Positions 23,761 to 38,700 of a stretch of DNA of 64,000 bases are shown here, in pieces; positions within the stretch are counted from its first letter, which is position 1, and each line of letters opens with the position of its first letter. Under the pieces are notes generated by a model, which saw nothing but the letters and a program-made list of their open reading frames with translations, was not told the DNA's origin and searched no databases. The position numbers and the translations under genes were made by a program. Origin of the DNA: Amphirosellinia nigrospora. Taxonomy: Eukaryota; Ascomycota; Sordariomycetes; Xylariales; Xylariaceae. Location of the stretch: contig SCHM01000004.1 of NCBI GenBank assembly GCA_004123355.1, forward strand, positions 6,599,017 to 6,663,016, read 5' to 3'.

Positions 23761-26700
23761 ATGAACGGCAAAAATGGTATAAGCGTCAACGGAGAGGAAC
23801 TCGACGCAATATGGGCCCTGAACGGGCCCCTGCCGGATACCAGTAACGAGTGTATACACAAAAGAATCGCATTGAGGGCTGCTGGCCATCCCGACAAGAT
23901 AGCGGTGGTTGCATGGGATGGCCAGCTGTCGTATGGGGAGCTGGAGCAGCTGTCGACACAGCTAGCATGCCAGCTTACTCGGCATGGAGTCGGCCCTCGG
24001 ACAGTCGTGCCACTCTGTTTTGAGAAGTCGATGTGGACTGTAGTGGCTATGTTAGGCGCGCTTAAGGCAGGTGGTGCATTTGCTCTCTTTGATGTGAGCC
24101 AACCGGAGCGCCGCCTGCGTGAAGTCGTCGAACAGTGTAATGCCAAAGTCGTTTGCGCTTCTGTGAGCAGTCGAGAGATCTGTTCACGTACACAACGGCC
24201 GGTGCAGGTAGTTGGACCAGGGCTGAAAGAGGCTCAACTGGAGCAGGGGGGACTACGCTGCTCGACTTCGACCCAACTTGGCCGATGTACGTTTGCTTCA
24301 CCTCGGGGAGCACTGGAAGGCCCAAGGGAATCGTCATCACGCACTCTGCTTTTTGCAGCGCTCGTCAACACCAGTCAGATGCATTTGGTTTCCATCCAAA
24401 TGCCAGAGTCTTCGACTTTGCCGCTACAGTTTTGACGTGGCAGTTTACAATGCCATGATGACGTTGTCTATTGGGGCATGCCTCTGCATTCCATCCGAGG
24501 AGCAACGAAAGGGTAAGTTAAACGAAACATTGCGAGATATGGGAGTGACAGTGGCGGCTCTTACTCCTTCCGCTTCTAGGCTCTTGGAGCCAGAAAAGCT
24601 ACTAGGGCTGGAGACGTTGATACTGTCTGGAGAGGCCGTAAGTGCTGGTGACCTAGCGAGGTTAAAGCGCGGCAATTTTCACGTCCTTAACGCATACGGC
24701 CCTGCAGAGTGTACGCCTATGAGCACTTTGAATGCAAACGCTATCACGCCAGAGATTTCAGTCGACATCGGAAAAAATAGGGGCTCTGACTTGGGTTGTG
24801 GATCCGAATGACCATAACAAGCTGGCGCCTAGGGGGGCACCTGGAGAGCTCCTACTAGAAGGACCAATCCTTGCTGAAGGATATCTGGGTGAGCCAGAGA
24901 AGACAGAGGCCGCGTTTATAACCGACCCGTCTTGGCTCCTTCAAGGCACCCCGAGATGGCCAGGACGACCAGGCCGTCTATATAAGACAGGGGACCTGGT
25001 GCGCTACGATGATGAAGGAAACCTGCATTTCATTGGCCGCAAAGATGGGCAAGTGAAAATTCACGGCCAGAGACTTGAACTCGGCGAGGTGGAACACCAC
25101 GTGCGACGGTGCATGCCAGAAGGCGGCCACATAGTCGCCAATGTGATCGAGCTCGGCGGTGAAAAAGAAAGACAAGCTCTAGTGGTGTTCCTAACGGGCC
25201 AGGGCGGATGGTCCGATCCAAAGGGAGTTTCGGAGGACCTGGAACTCGTACGCGTGCATAAGGACATCGAGATGGAGCTGAAGCAATCACTGCCATCTTA
25301 CATGGTTCCCACCTTGTACTTCAGGGTTGCCCTCATACCATTGTCGGCAACAGGAAAAACTGATCGACGCCAGCTGTGTGCTATGGGCTCCATATTAACC
25401 GCACAGCGCCTGGTTGAACTGCGTGGATCATCAACGGGAAAGCAAGAGCCGCAGACAGATACTGAAACTCTCCTTCGAAACCTCTGGGCGGAGGCCTTAG
25501 GCGTTGAGGCACGCAGTATTAGTACAGACGACGATTTCTTCTCCCTGGGAGGTGACTCCATCACGGCTATAAAACTAGTCGGGACAGCTGGCAGCGCTGG
25601 TCTTTCCCTTAGTGTTGCTACTGTGTTTCGATACCCGACTATCGAAGCACAAGCCGAAATACAGACTAACACGGTCGCTCGCAAGGTAGAGTTGATACCG
25701 CCGTTCTCCTTGCTCGGGAGCATGGGAGGGTCGCAAACTACATGCAAGGTTTTGGCTGAGCTCTGCAATTTGGCAGACCCGTCATTGATCGAGGACGCAT
25801 ACCCTTGCACACCATTACAGGAAGGCATGATCTCACTAGCAACGAAGCGGGCCGGTGACTACGTACTACAAGCCGTCCTAGAGATACAGGACAACGTGCA
25901 GATACAGTCATTTAAGGCAGCATGGGAAGGTATATACCAGGCGACGACTATGCTTCGCACCAGAATCGTACAGCACGGTGAACTTGGTCTAGTACAGGTT
26001 GTATGTAGGGAGGGAATAGAGTGGTCGCAGGCCCATGATCTGGATGGCTATCTCGAAAAAGATAATCTAGACAATATGGGACTAGGTGATCGCCTCTCTC
26101 GGTTTGCCCTCGTTGGTAATCCAAGTAGGCCACGCTGGCTTGTCTGGACTATGCACCACGCCTTGTACGATGGGTGGTCGCTTCAACTGGTAACGAACCT
26201 TGCCAAGGAGATCTTCCAGGGAAATACAGGAAAGTCGACGATCATCAAGCGACCGCGCTTCAGCAACTTTGTTCAACACACACTCGAAACCAGGAATGAT
26301 GAAGCCGACTCATATTGGAACTCGTACTTGGACGATAGCACATTTGCCACCTTCCCTTCGTTGCCTACGGCAGTCAGGGAACCAGCGGCCAATGCAACCC
26401 TCGAAACTAGACTTCCATCCGTGACACGGACAGGCGCTACATTCTCGACCATGTTGCGGGCCGCGTTAGCTTTCGTTATTAGCCTTCATACGGACTCCAC
26501 CGACTTAGTATTTGGGGCCACGGTATCAGGTCGGAACGCTCCCGTCGCCGGCATCGAAAACATTCTAGGGCCTACTATAGCGACGGTGCCTGTTCGTGTG
26601 CAAGTGCATAAGGATGAGGCGATATCCGACTACGTTCGAAAGGTGCAACAATATGCAGTAGATATGATCCCGTACGAACAAATAGGTCTACAGCGGCTAG

Positions 26701-29700
26701 CAAAGCTAAGCGAAGGGGGTCGCAACGCGTGCCGTTTCCAAACCTTGCTTGTGGTACAACCGCAAGAGGACGAGATAGAATCCGATGACGTATTCGGGAA
26801 GTGGCAGACATCGTCTACTCAGCAACGATTTTCCACGTATGCCATTACACTCGAGTGTTTTATTACGAAAGACGGGGTACGCGCCCGAGCCAGTTTTGAC
26901 ACAAGAGTAGTAGATGAATGGAGGATGGGCAAGATGCTCCAGCAGCTTGGCGCGGTGCTTGAGCAGCTAGCTAGTGCGCCGGCGGATTCGAAAATAGGGG
27001 ATATTGAGACGCTCACCGCAGAGGATCGAGCGGTTATAAGGGAGTGGAATCAGCCAAAATTGAACATCGTGAATGAGTGTATACACGAACTCATTACCAA
27101 GAACGCGCAAACACGGCCAGACGCACCAGCCATAGAAGCATGGGACGGCAAGCTATCGCATAAAGAACTGGACGAGTTGTCCACACAGTTATCACACCAC
27201 CTTGTCGCGTTAGGTGTAGGACCAGAAGTCGTCGTCCCTTTATGCTTCGAGAAGTCGCTATTTACCCTCGTGGCCATGCTTGGCGTGCTCAAAAGCGGTG
27301 GAGCGTTTGTGCTTCTCGACCCTGGCCTTCCCGACAACAGACTACGTGAGCTGTGCGGCCAGGTTAAGGCGCACGTTGCTGTCACTTCTCCATCTTGTCA
27401 ATCCCGACTTTCCGATATCATTCCCTCGATACTGGTTCTCGACTGGCATTTTTCAAGTCTGAGGCACCTCCCGGGCGACCGGAGAATCACAGATCGTCGG
27501 ATCCAAGCAATGCGGCTTACATCATCTTTACTTCTGGAAGCACCGGCGTGCCCAAAGGTGTGATTATTGAACACCGCTCTTACTGCTCGGCGATAATTAG
27601 TCATAGAGCGTTAAACGTAAGCAGTAGCACCCGTTCTCTGCAATTCGGGTCTTACAATTTTGCCGGTGCTATCCTTGAGATCTTGATGCCTCTAATCCAC
27701 GGAGGTTGCGTCTGCATCCCATCGGAGGAACAACGTGGCACCCAATTGTCAAAGACGATTCGAAGACTTGACGCGAATTGGACATTCCTAACATCGACAG
27801 TTCTGGCGAACCTGGCTCCAGAGGACGTACCGTGCCTCAAACAGTGTGTGTAGGTGGTGAGCCAATCCGAAGCGCACAAATAGCGCAATGGAACTCAAAG
27901 GTCGAGCTACGGCAAACCTACGGCTCTGCTGAGCTTTCCGGGGTCATAGGATCAGCCCGCCTAGGCGAATCATCGGTGGCTGCTGATGTCGGTAGAGCAA
28001 TGAGCGGCAGAATCTGGCTCGTCGATCCGGCTAATATCGACCGGCTCGCTCCGCTGGGAGTGGCCGGTGAGGTTCTTGTTGAAGGACAGGTGGTCGGCCG
28101 CGAGTACATCGGACAGCCGCAGAAGACAGCCGAGGCCTTCATACGGACGCCAGCTTGGAGGGCGTCTTTTGACTCAGATTGCCAACCGGCCTCGCGATTT
28201 TACAAGACCGGCGACTTGGCTGTGTACAAAAGCGACGGGTCGGTTCAGTTACTCGGCAGAAAAGATACACAGGTTAAGCTACGTGGACAACGCATTGAGG
28301 TTGGTGAAGTCGAACACCAGGCACGATCGGCGTCCCAGAACGTAGAAGAAGTCGTTGTGGAGCTTGCTACTCTAGTCGGCAGTGCGAGAGGCCGAGAGTT
28401 AGTCGGCTTCCTCTTGCTCAGAAACAGACATGAGATCCACGATAGGGGTGCAGGAGAAAAGGGGAGTAGCGAATCAACGGCTGCCACTCTTCGTTCCGTC
28501 CAAGCCAGGTTGGAGAGTGAGCTGCCCTACTATATGGTCCCGTCGCTTTTAGTGCCCATCCCAGCGCTTCCACTTACAGCATCGAAGAAGACGGACCGAA
28601 GACGCCTTCGCGAAATGGGCTCAGAGCTGTCAGCAGATCAATTGCGAGAACTCCGATCGCTCGCAGCGGGAGAACAGAGGCGGCCACGCACAGCAGCTGA
28701 GCGATGCCTGCTGGGTCTGTGGGCAGATGTATTGGATGCCGATGCTGACAAAATTGGCATCAACGATAATTTCTTTGGATGGGGTGGAGACTCCATTGCC
28801 GCCATGATGTTGGTTGGCTTAGCCCGCAAGTCAGGGCTATCTCTGGCTGTTGCCGATATATTCAGGCATCCTACTCTCGCCGCCCAAGCAGAGGCAGTGA
28901 AGAGTTCAACGCACGTCGGCACGGAGAGTGTGCGCCCCTTTTCGTTGATCACAGAAGACCAAGCAATTTCCGGACTCCAGAAAGAGCTCGCTGCCCTTTG
29001 CGATGTTGATGATTTAGTTATCGAGGATGCGTACTCCTGCACTCCGCTGCAGAAAGGACTCCTATCCTTGACGGCTAAACGAACTGGCGACTATATCATG
29101 CAGGCCGTATTAAACGTCTCTGAAGACGTCCATTTGGACACCTTCCAAGCCGCATGGGAGACAGCGGTCAAGAAGATGGCTATATTACGCACGCGGATCG
29201 TGAACCATAGCCGGCTCGAACTGTTGCAGGTTGTATGTAACGAGAAAATCCGATGGATCCGAGCACAATCTCTTTCCGATTACATTGAACAGGATAAGAA
29301 GACTTCAATGGGGCTTGGCAACCAACTGTCGCGTTATGCCTTGGTTGATAACGGCGAGTCTCGATACTTCGTGTGGACGATACATCATGCATTATTTGAC
29401 GGATGGTCTCTTCCCCTGATGTTGGATGTTGTGTATAGCGAGTACTCATCCAACAACGTTAGGAGCCCGGCAGCATTCAATCCATTCGTCAAATATGTCG
29501 TCACTTTACCTGAAGAACAGGCAAACGAGTTTTGGCAGTCATATTTAGCAGATGGCGATTTCGCACCCTTCCCTGCTTTACCGCCTTCTGTGCAAGAGCC
29601 AATGGCGGATGAGACGCTGGCAATGGAGTTTCCATTACCGGTATTGAAATCAGAGACGACGACGACATCCATGTTAATTCGTGGAGCATTGGCCCTTTTG

Positions 29701-32700
29701 ATTCACCAATACACAGGGTCTTCAGATATTCTGATAGGAGCTACCGTCTCCGGCCGAAGCGCACCGGTAGCGGCGGTCGACGAAATCATCGGTCCCACTA
29801 TCGCCACCGTTCCCATCCGAATCCTGGTAGACGATAAACAGCCAGTCGCGGATTATCTTGATCTAGTACAGCGTGGCGGAACAGATATGATTCCTTATGA
29901 GCAGACTGGACTTCAAAGGATTGCCAAGATCAAGAACGGCCGAGATGCAATTGGCTTCCAGACCTTGCTTGTCGTACATCCGCAAGAGGACGAAACTCTT
30001 GGGCCGAGTGATCTGCTTGGCAAGTGGGATACATCCTCATCAAGCAATAATCAAGGCTTCATTACGCATGCTGTAACTCTCGAATGTTATTTAAGGAAGG
30101 ACACGGTAAAGCTTAACGCAAGCTTCGATACGAGGGTCGTTAGTACATGGAAGATGAACATTTTGTTACAGCATCTCGGCGTCCTTGTCGATCGACTATC
30201 GGATCCTAGGATGAAACGGACTGTTAGGGACATTTGCGCAATAAGTGAAGACGATATAACGACAATCTCCAAATGGAATCAACTGACGGCGGTTAAGATG
30301 TCTGATACATGTATTCACCATCTAATTGCTGAAATTGCCCAGCAGCGACCAGGTAAGATTGCCGTCCAGGCCTGGGATGGAGACTCTCGTACCACGACCT
30401 CGGCGCACTATCCGATCAATTAGCAGACTATTTAGTTAAGTCTTGTGGTGTTGCGCCGGAGGTAGTGGTACCACTTGCTTTGAGAAATCAATGTGGACAG
30501 TGATTGCAATGCTGGGTGTACTGAAAGCTGGTGGCGCCTTTGTTCTCCTTGACCCAGCGCTGCCTTACAGCAGGTTGCAGACGATATGCCGACAAGTTAA
30601 AGCAACGACGTCTATGTCTTCGGTTTCTTGCAACACAAGATTGTCAGATTTCACATCTAGAAACATTGTGGTAGGTTGGGAACTGCTCAGGGCGCTCCCA
30701 ACTTCTGGCCTATGAACCGACCAAGCCCAAGACCCGACAATGCTGCATACGTCATCTTCACTTCAGGAAGTACAGGAGAACCTAAAGGCGTCATTGTAGA
30801 GCACAGATCATACTGTTCCGCTGCGATCGGACACGGATCTAAGATGAACATGAGTACCGAGACTCGAGCACTGCAATTTGGCTCTTACAACTTCGCTGGC
30901 GCCATCATGGAAATGCTGATGACGCTGATATACGGTGGATGTGTTTGCATCCCGTCGGAAGAGCAGCGAGGAACTCGTCTTGTGCAAACCATCCAAGAGA
31001 TGAAAGCAAATTGGGCATTTCTTACTTCAACTGTATTAGCTAAGATGAGTCCGGATGACGTACCCTCCCTAAGTACGATATGCGTTGGGGGCGAGCCCAT
31101 ACGTTCCGCCCAGATAAAGCAATGGGCATCGCGGGTAAACCTTAGACAGACATACGGAAGTTCAGAAACATCGGCTGTTGTCTCCTCTGCGGCGTTGAGT
31201 ACATCGTCTGCAACAGGCGACGTCGGAAACCCAACAGCCGGCAGGTACTGGATCGTCCATTCCACCGACTCTGACGAGTTATTACCGGTAGGCGCGCCGG
31301 GTGAGGTGATTATTGAAGGGCCAACGATAGGACGAGAATAACATCGGTGATGTCGAAAGGTCTTCTAAGCGTTCATACCCCCTCCTGCGTGGAGAGCCGC
31401 ATTTGGACCGTCTGGCACCCCATTCCGCTTCTACAAGACTGGTGATCTTGGAGCATATAACCAGATGGTCAATTGAACTGTTAGGGCGCAAAGACACGCA
31501 AGTCAAATTACGCGGTCAGCGTATCGAGACCGGTGAGGTGAATACCACGCTAAACTAGCTACGCCAGCCGTGAAAGAAGCAGTCGTGGAGCTTGTAAACA
31601 TCCAAGACAGTCAGTCAAGAGGCCCTGAGCTTTTAGGATTCCTTATAATAGAAGCCGATGATATGGATATAAACCACAACAGCAAGGGAGACGACGATGT
31701 GGTGGATAAACACCTCACCGAACATACACGTACGGTCATCCAACTTGTCCATTCCAGGTTGGAAAGTGTTTTGCCTCACTATATGGTGCCTTCCATCTTC
31801 GTTCCGATACGACGGCTACCCCTGACTGTGTCGGGCAAAATGGATAGGAGGGGTCTCCGAGGGATTGGTTCGACCTTATCCGTGGAGGACCTAGCAGCTC
31901 TACGGACTGCGACGCGTAGCGAAAAACGGAATCCGCGGACAAAAGCAGAATATCGACTTCGAGCCATATGGTCCCAAGTACTCGATATCGATGCCGACAG
32001 TATTGGCGTGGATGACAGCTTTTTCCGACTAGGTGGCGATTCGATTGCTGCGATGAAACTTGTCGGCGCAGCTCGTAAGGTTAATGTTAACCTGGCAGTG
32101 GCTGATATCTTCCGGAACCCCGTGCTCTCTACACAAGCCTGCATCAAAACAAGCGCTGCTTCGGAGCCTCATGCTGATAATATCGAGCCTTTCTCCCTAC
32201 TTGCCCACGGAAAAATGCCACGCGATGGCCTCAACAATGTTCGGGACGAACTTGCCAGAATTTGTAGCTTAGAGGCGTTGTCTGTTGAGGACGCATATCC
32301 ATGTACCCCATTACAAGAGGGTCTGTTGTCTCTCACTGGCAAGCGAGCCGGAGATTATACCATGCAGGCCGTACTGGAGATATCGAGCGATGTGAACATA
32401 TTAGATTTCCGGTCAGCGTGGGAAAAGGTGGTTGCCTCAGCCCCTATCCTCCGCACGAGAATAGTTCACCATAAACAGTCAGGAGCGCTGGTGCAAGTTG
32501 TTTGCAAAGAAGGGATCAACTGGACACAGTCTGAGAATCTGGAACGCTACCTCCTCGATGACAAGAAAGCCGCCATGGGACTCGGTGACCGCCTGTCGCG
32601 ATTTGCTCTTGTTGGGAAAGGCCGCAATGAGCCACAGTATATGGTGTGGACTTTACATCACGTATTGTACGACGGCTGGTCTCTTCCGTTGTTATTAGAA

Positions 32701-35700
32701 CTCGTTAGCAATGCCTACCGAGGAATCCCGATCGCGAAGCGGACTGGGTTTAATACGTTCGTGGAACGAACATTGCGCGAACGAGACGCTAACGATGTGG
32801 CGCCATTCTGGCAGTCTTATTTGGCCAGCGGTGAATTTCCTTCGTTCCCGACTTTATCCGCTTCCGCCCCAGACCCGAAGGCAGACGATCTATTCGAGTA
32901 TAGCCTGCCCCTTGACACGAAGAACACAGAAGCGACGGTTTCCACCCTCCTTCGTGGAGCCCTAGCCATTTTAATGAGCCAATATACGAGCTCTGCGGAT
33001 GTGGTGTTTGGGGCAACTGTGTCAGGTCGTAATGCTGCAGTGGCGGGAATCGACGAGGTCATTGGACCGACGATTGCCACGGTTCCTGTACGGGTGCAGC
33101 TACACCCGCAACGAGGTCCTACTGTGTCGCAATTCTTGAACCAGGTACAGCAAGAGGCCACGGAAATGATAGCATATGAACAGACTGGCCTGCACCGAAT
33201 CGCGAAATTGAGCGACAGCTGCCGCAGTGCATGTGGCTTCCAAACATTGCTCGTCGTGCAGCCGGATGAAGAGCTACGGAATGATGATAGCCTTGGACAC
33301 TGGAAAATATCTCCCGACCAAGAAGGTTTTATGACATATGCCATTGTATTGGAATGTACCATGAAATCTGAAGGAGTCGCAATGAAAGCCTACTACGACA
33401 ACACCATCGTAAGCCACTGGCAGATACAGAACATTGTTCAACAACTTGGAGACCTCGTGAGCCACCTCACAAATGCCCAGCCAAGCCAGCCCTTGAAAGA
33501 AATCAGCATGATAAGTGCTAAGGACGAGGAAACAATCTGGAACTGGAATCAAAGTGTGCCCAAGACGATCACGACATATGTACAAGAGCTTATCAGCGAG
33601 CATGAACAGCGTGAGCCGGATTTGCCAGCGGTATCTGCATGGGATGGCGAACTCAGCCATGGAGAGTTGGGGGAGCTGTCATCGAAACTGGCATGCCGCC
33701 TCGTTAATCTCGGAATTGGCTCTGACGCTGTTGTTCCATTATACTTTGACAAATCAAAGTGGGCAATAGTGGCGATGCTTGCTGTTCTCAAAGCTGGCGG
33801 TGCTTTTCTACTCATCGACCCAACTCAGGCTGCTGAGCGAACCAGAAGCATGCTGGAAAGTGGTACTAAAATCATTTTGACATCAACACAACATGCAGAC
33901 GTCCTAGCTCGCCCACATTACAACATTATTGCTGTTAATGCTGAGATATTTGCATCCCTGCCTCACGCGAATGGCGCACTTCAATCCCATGGGTCTGGGT
34001 CCTCTAACACGGCGGCGTATATGGTCTACACCTCCGGTAGCACTGGCCAACCAAAAGGTATCTTGGTCGATCAATACGCGATGGCCTCTAGCTGTGTTTA
34101 TTTCGGCCAAGAAATCGGCCTTAACGAGAAGACACGCACACTTCACTTTTCATCGTATGCATTTGACGCCTTTGTAGTGGAAATCTTTGCTACATTGGTC
34201 TTTGGAGGATGTGTCTGTATACCCTCGGACAGCGATCGGTTGGCGGCGGTCGACCAAGCCATCACTAGCAGTGAAGTCAACACCATAATACTGACACCGT
34301 CGGTGATCCGTCTTCTCAAGCCCGCTACAGTTCAGTCTCTGCATACCGTCGTCCTGTGTGGTGAGGCGCCTTCTAACGAGGATCTGAAACGATTGACTAC
34401 AGTGCCAGCGTTATTCAATGGATACGGTCCAGCAGAATGCACAGTCTGCTGCTCTATCGGGGCCATCGATTTCAGCAAACCTAACTCATACATCGGTCGA
34501 GCCCATGCTGCAGTGTCCTGGCTTGTCCAACCTGAGGATCATAATCGTCTCGTACCTCTAGGTTCAGTTGGTGAGCTTCTCATTGAAGGTCCGATTTTGG
34601 CACGGGAGTATATCTCCAATCCCGATGCAACGGCCGCATCTTTTATCGAGGACCCTGCTTGGCTTCTCCGAGGGACAGGCACGCAACCGGGTCGACGTGA
34701 TCGCCTTTATAAAACAGGCGACTTGGTCCGATATAACGAGAATGGCACCCTTACCTACATCGGCCGTAAAGATATGCAAGTTAAGATCCGTGGCCAACGT
34801 GTAGAATTGGGAGAAGTTGAGCATCAAGCGCGTGAATGTTTGGGGCCAAACTACGAGGTAGTGGCAGACATCGTCGAGCTCGAAGGAGGCGATGGAAAGG
34901 CAATGCTGTCACTTTTCGTTACTGGTGATACCCATGGAACGGGTAGTATCGAGGACAATTTTTACCCCCTATCGCAAGTATCAGATGACATCAAGCTAGT
35001 ACGGATTTCCACCGTTACGGAAGCAGCCCTTTCACAGAAACTTCCTTCATACATGATGCCTATGCTCTACTTTCAAGTGGCCAGCCTCCCCCGATTGGCG
35101 GCAGGGAAAGTAGATCGCAAGCGACTTCGAGGGGTCGGCACATTGCTATCCGCCAAGGCTATCGCCGATATACAGACAACAGGCCAGAAAGAAAAGCGAC
35201 AGCCGCAGACTGTAGATGAGCAACTCCTTCGCGAAATATGGGCGCAGGTATTGAATCTCGAAGCCGAAGACATTGGCATTGACGATAGCTTCATCCGGCT
35301 TGGTGGTGACTCTATAACAGCCATGATAGCCGTAGGTGAAGCTCGGAAGCTAGGCTTCGAACTTGGCGTCACAGATGTCCTTCATCAATCAGGCCTCCAT
35401 CACGTGGCAAGTATAGCAAGACGCTCGCCAGCAGACTCTCACAAGTACATTCCACGATCTCAGAGCCAAGGGCCTGTAGAACAGTCGTATGCTCAAGGGC
35501 GACTTTGGTTCCTGGACCAACTGTATCCCGGCTCGACTCAGTATCTCATGCCAATTGCGATACGACTTCGGGGCCGAGTTAATCTCGATGCCCTCAATAC
35601 TGCACTGCTCGCAATAGAAAATCGGCATGAAACTCTTCGAACTACCTTCAATTCCCAGGATGGTCTTGACATACAAGTTGTGCGGCCTTTCCAGCCTTCG

Positions 35701-38700
35701 AAGTTGAAATTGATCGATGTCGCATCAAGCGACGAACTGTCGCAGACCCTACGGCGAGAGCAGAGCACACCGTTTGACCTGAACACGGATCCCGGGTGGA
35801 GGCTTTCGGTTTATCGTCTGAGTGAGGAGGACCATGTATTGTCCATTGTTATGCACCATATATCTCTGACGGATGGTCTACCAGTGTTCTACAGAGAGAA
35901 TTGGCAGCATTTTATTCCGCCTCCATTCGTGGTGAGGACCCATTATCGCAGGTTAGCCCTCTGCCAATTCAGTATCGAGATTACGCTCTTTGGCAAAAGA
36001 CGCAAGCCCAGATGGACAAGCACCAACAGCAACTCGACTATTGGACAGCTGAGTTGGACAATAGCCAGCCGGCCGAGCTCCTCTGCGATAAAACACGACC
36101 GGCAGCGTTATCCGGAAAGGCCGATGTACAAGAAATGGTTGTCGAGGGTTCTCTTTACGATGAACTCTTGCTATTCTGCAAGCAACACGAGGTAACGCCG
36201 TTTGTCGTACTTCTCGCTGCGTTCAGAGCAACACACTACCGCCTCACCGGGTCGAAGGATGCGACTATCGGCACAGCAAATGCAAATCGAGATCAGTGGC
36301 AACTTGCTGACATGATCGGGTTCTTTGTAAACATGCAATGCATACGAATCAAAATGGAAGATGAATCGTTTGAGCAGTTAGTTCGGCAGGTTCAGGCGAC
36401 GACCAAGGCCTCATTAGAAAACCAGGATGTGCCGTTTGAGAAAATTGTCTCAAAACTCAAGAACATTAGAGACCTATCTCGGCAGCCGTTGGTCCAGGTA
36501 GTATTCACCCTTCACTCTCAGTCAGACCTCGGGCGATTCAGTCTGGAGGGTGTCAAAACAGAACAAATGAATCTCGCACTCACCTCGAGGTTCGATCTTG
36601 AATTTCATTTCGCCAAGGAAGAAACATGCTTCAGGGGCGAGGTCGCATTCTCAACGGATCTATATAGTTCGAAAACAATCGGCAATCTAGTGTCGCTCTT
36701 CCGCACCGTCCTGGGACAGTGCCTAAAGGCACCTAAAACAGAGATCGAGTCGTTGCCATTGATGACACATGGTGATCATTTGGCCCTCCAAGACTTTGAT
36801 CTAGCCCAAATCCATCGAACCGATTATTCATGGGAGTCGAGTGTTGTCGATTTTCAGACAGCAAGTTGCCGTCTATCCTGACAAAGTCGCGGTCAAAGAC
36901 TCTCTGACGCGTCTGACATACGCTGAGTTGGACAAAAAGTCTGACCGGATTGCTCGCTGGCTGACCAAACAGTCGTTTACGCACGAAAAGCCTATTGCCG
37001 TGTTCGCCGGGCGATCTTGTCAAAATTCTTGCCTTCATAGGCATCCTGAAGGCTAATCTAGCTTATGTCCCATTAGACATCAAGAGCCCAGCGAGTCGTG
37101 TGGAAGGTATTTTGTCGTCTATCGAAGGACACAGACTTGTTCTACTTGGATCTGGTACTCAACCTCCGAGTACAACGCTTGAACATGTCGAATATGCTAG
37201 CATGGAGGAGATACTGCAACAACCTCGTGACGAAGCAGCAGCCCAAATCCCAGTGGCTTCGGCATCGCCCTCAGCTACAAGTCTTGCCTATGTCATGTTT
37301 ACATCCGGCTCCACAGGTAAACCCAAAGGGGTTTTGATTGAGCATCGTGGCATCGTACGGCTGGCGCGACAAAACAATATTGTACAAAATCTACCAGTCT
37401 CCTGTACCATGGCTCATATGGGGAACATCGCCTTTGATATAACGACATGGGAGATATATGCTACCATTTTGAATGGTGGCACTTTAGTCTGCATCGACAA
37501 TACCACTGTGCTGGAGACTGACGCTCTGACCAACATCTTCTCGGTGGAGAAAATCCAAAGCGCCATTCTCACGCCGGCTTTTTTCAAACAGTGTCTCCTT
37601 GAAGCTCCATCAATACTTAGTCAACTGGATGTCCTGCTTGTTGGCGGCGATCGGGTGGACGGACAAGATCTGTCTTCAGCACGAACCATCATGAAGGGCA
37701 AGATCATCAACGCGTACGGGCCCACGGAGAATACTGTCATAAGTACATTCTATGACATGCCAGAGTCTGAAAGATTTGTGAACGGTGTGCCTATTGGTCG
37801 AGCGATTAATAACTCGGGCGCTTACGTTGTGGATTCGTTATTACGGCTAGTTCCGATAGGGGTCGTAGGCGAGCTGGTGGTCACAGGCGACGGCCTGGCA
37901 AGAGGCTATACCGACCCCCAACAGAACCTTAATCGTTTTGTCTCATTAGAGATTGATGGAAAACAGATCCGAGCATATAGGACTGGAGATTATGTTCGCT
38001 ATCGGCCCACAGATGGCCAAATGGAGTTCTTTGGACGCATAGACGGACAGGTCAAGGGTGCGAGGCCATCGCATCGAGTTCGGGGAGATTGAGAGCGCCC
38101 TCAGGCGTCACAATTCTGTAAATGACGCCGTAGTTGTATCCGCACAGCGCGACGACCACGCCGCCCAACTGGCAGCTTTCGTCACCATCTTCGAGGACGA
38201 GAACAAGAGAATGACGCCGAGGATCCAGAACACGGGGATGAGTCGCAGCACGTTCAGCTATGGGAAACACTTTTTGACTCAGACAAATACACAACCGTCG
38301 ACAGCGTACGTCCTGAGACCATCGGCAGAGATTTTACTGCTTGGACATCGATGTACGATGGAAACTTGATCGACAAAGGCGAGATGAACGAGTGGCTGGA
38401 GGACACTATTCGTTCGATACTTAACGGGAGAGAACCTGGCAATGTTTTAGAAGTAGGAACTGGCACGGGAATGATCCTTTTCAACTTGATCAACGGACTG
38501 CAGAGTTACGTTGGTCTTGAGCCAACTTCCACGGCAATTGACTTTGTCAATAAGACGGCCAGATCAATACCTGCCCTTCAAAACAAAGTTCAGATGTATA
38601 AAGGCACAGCAACGGATGTCAATCGTTTGGAGAAGCTCAACTCGCCCAATCTGGTTGTCATCAACTCAGTCGCCCAGTACTTTCCGAGTTTGAAGTATCT

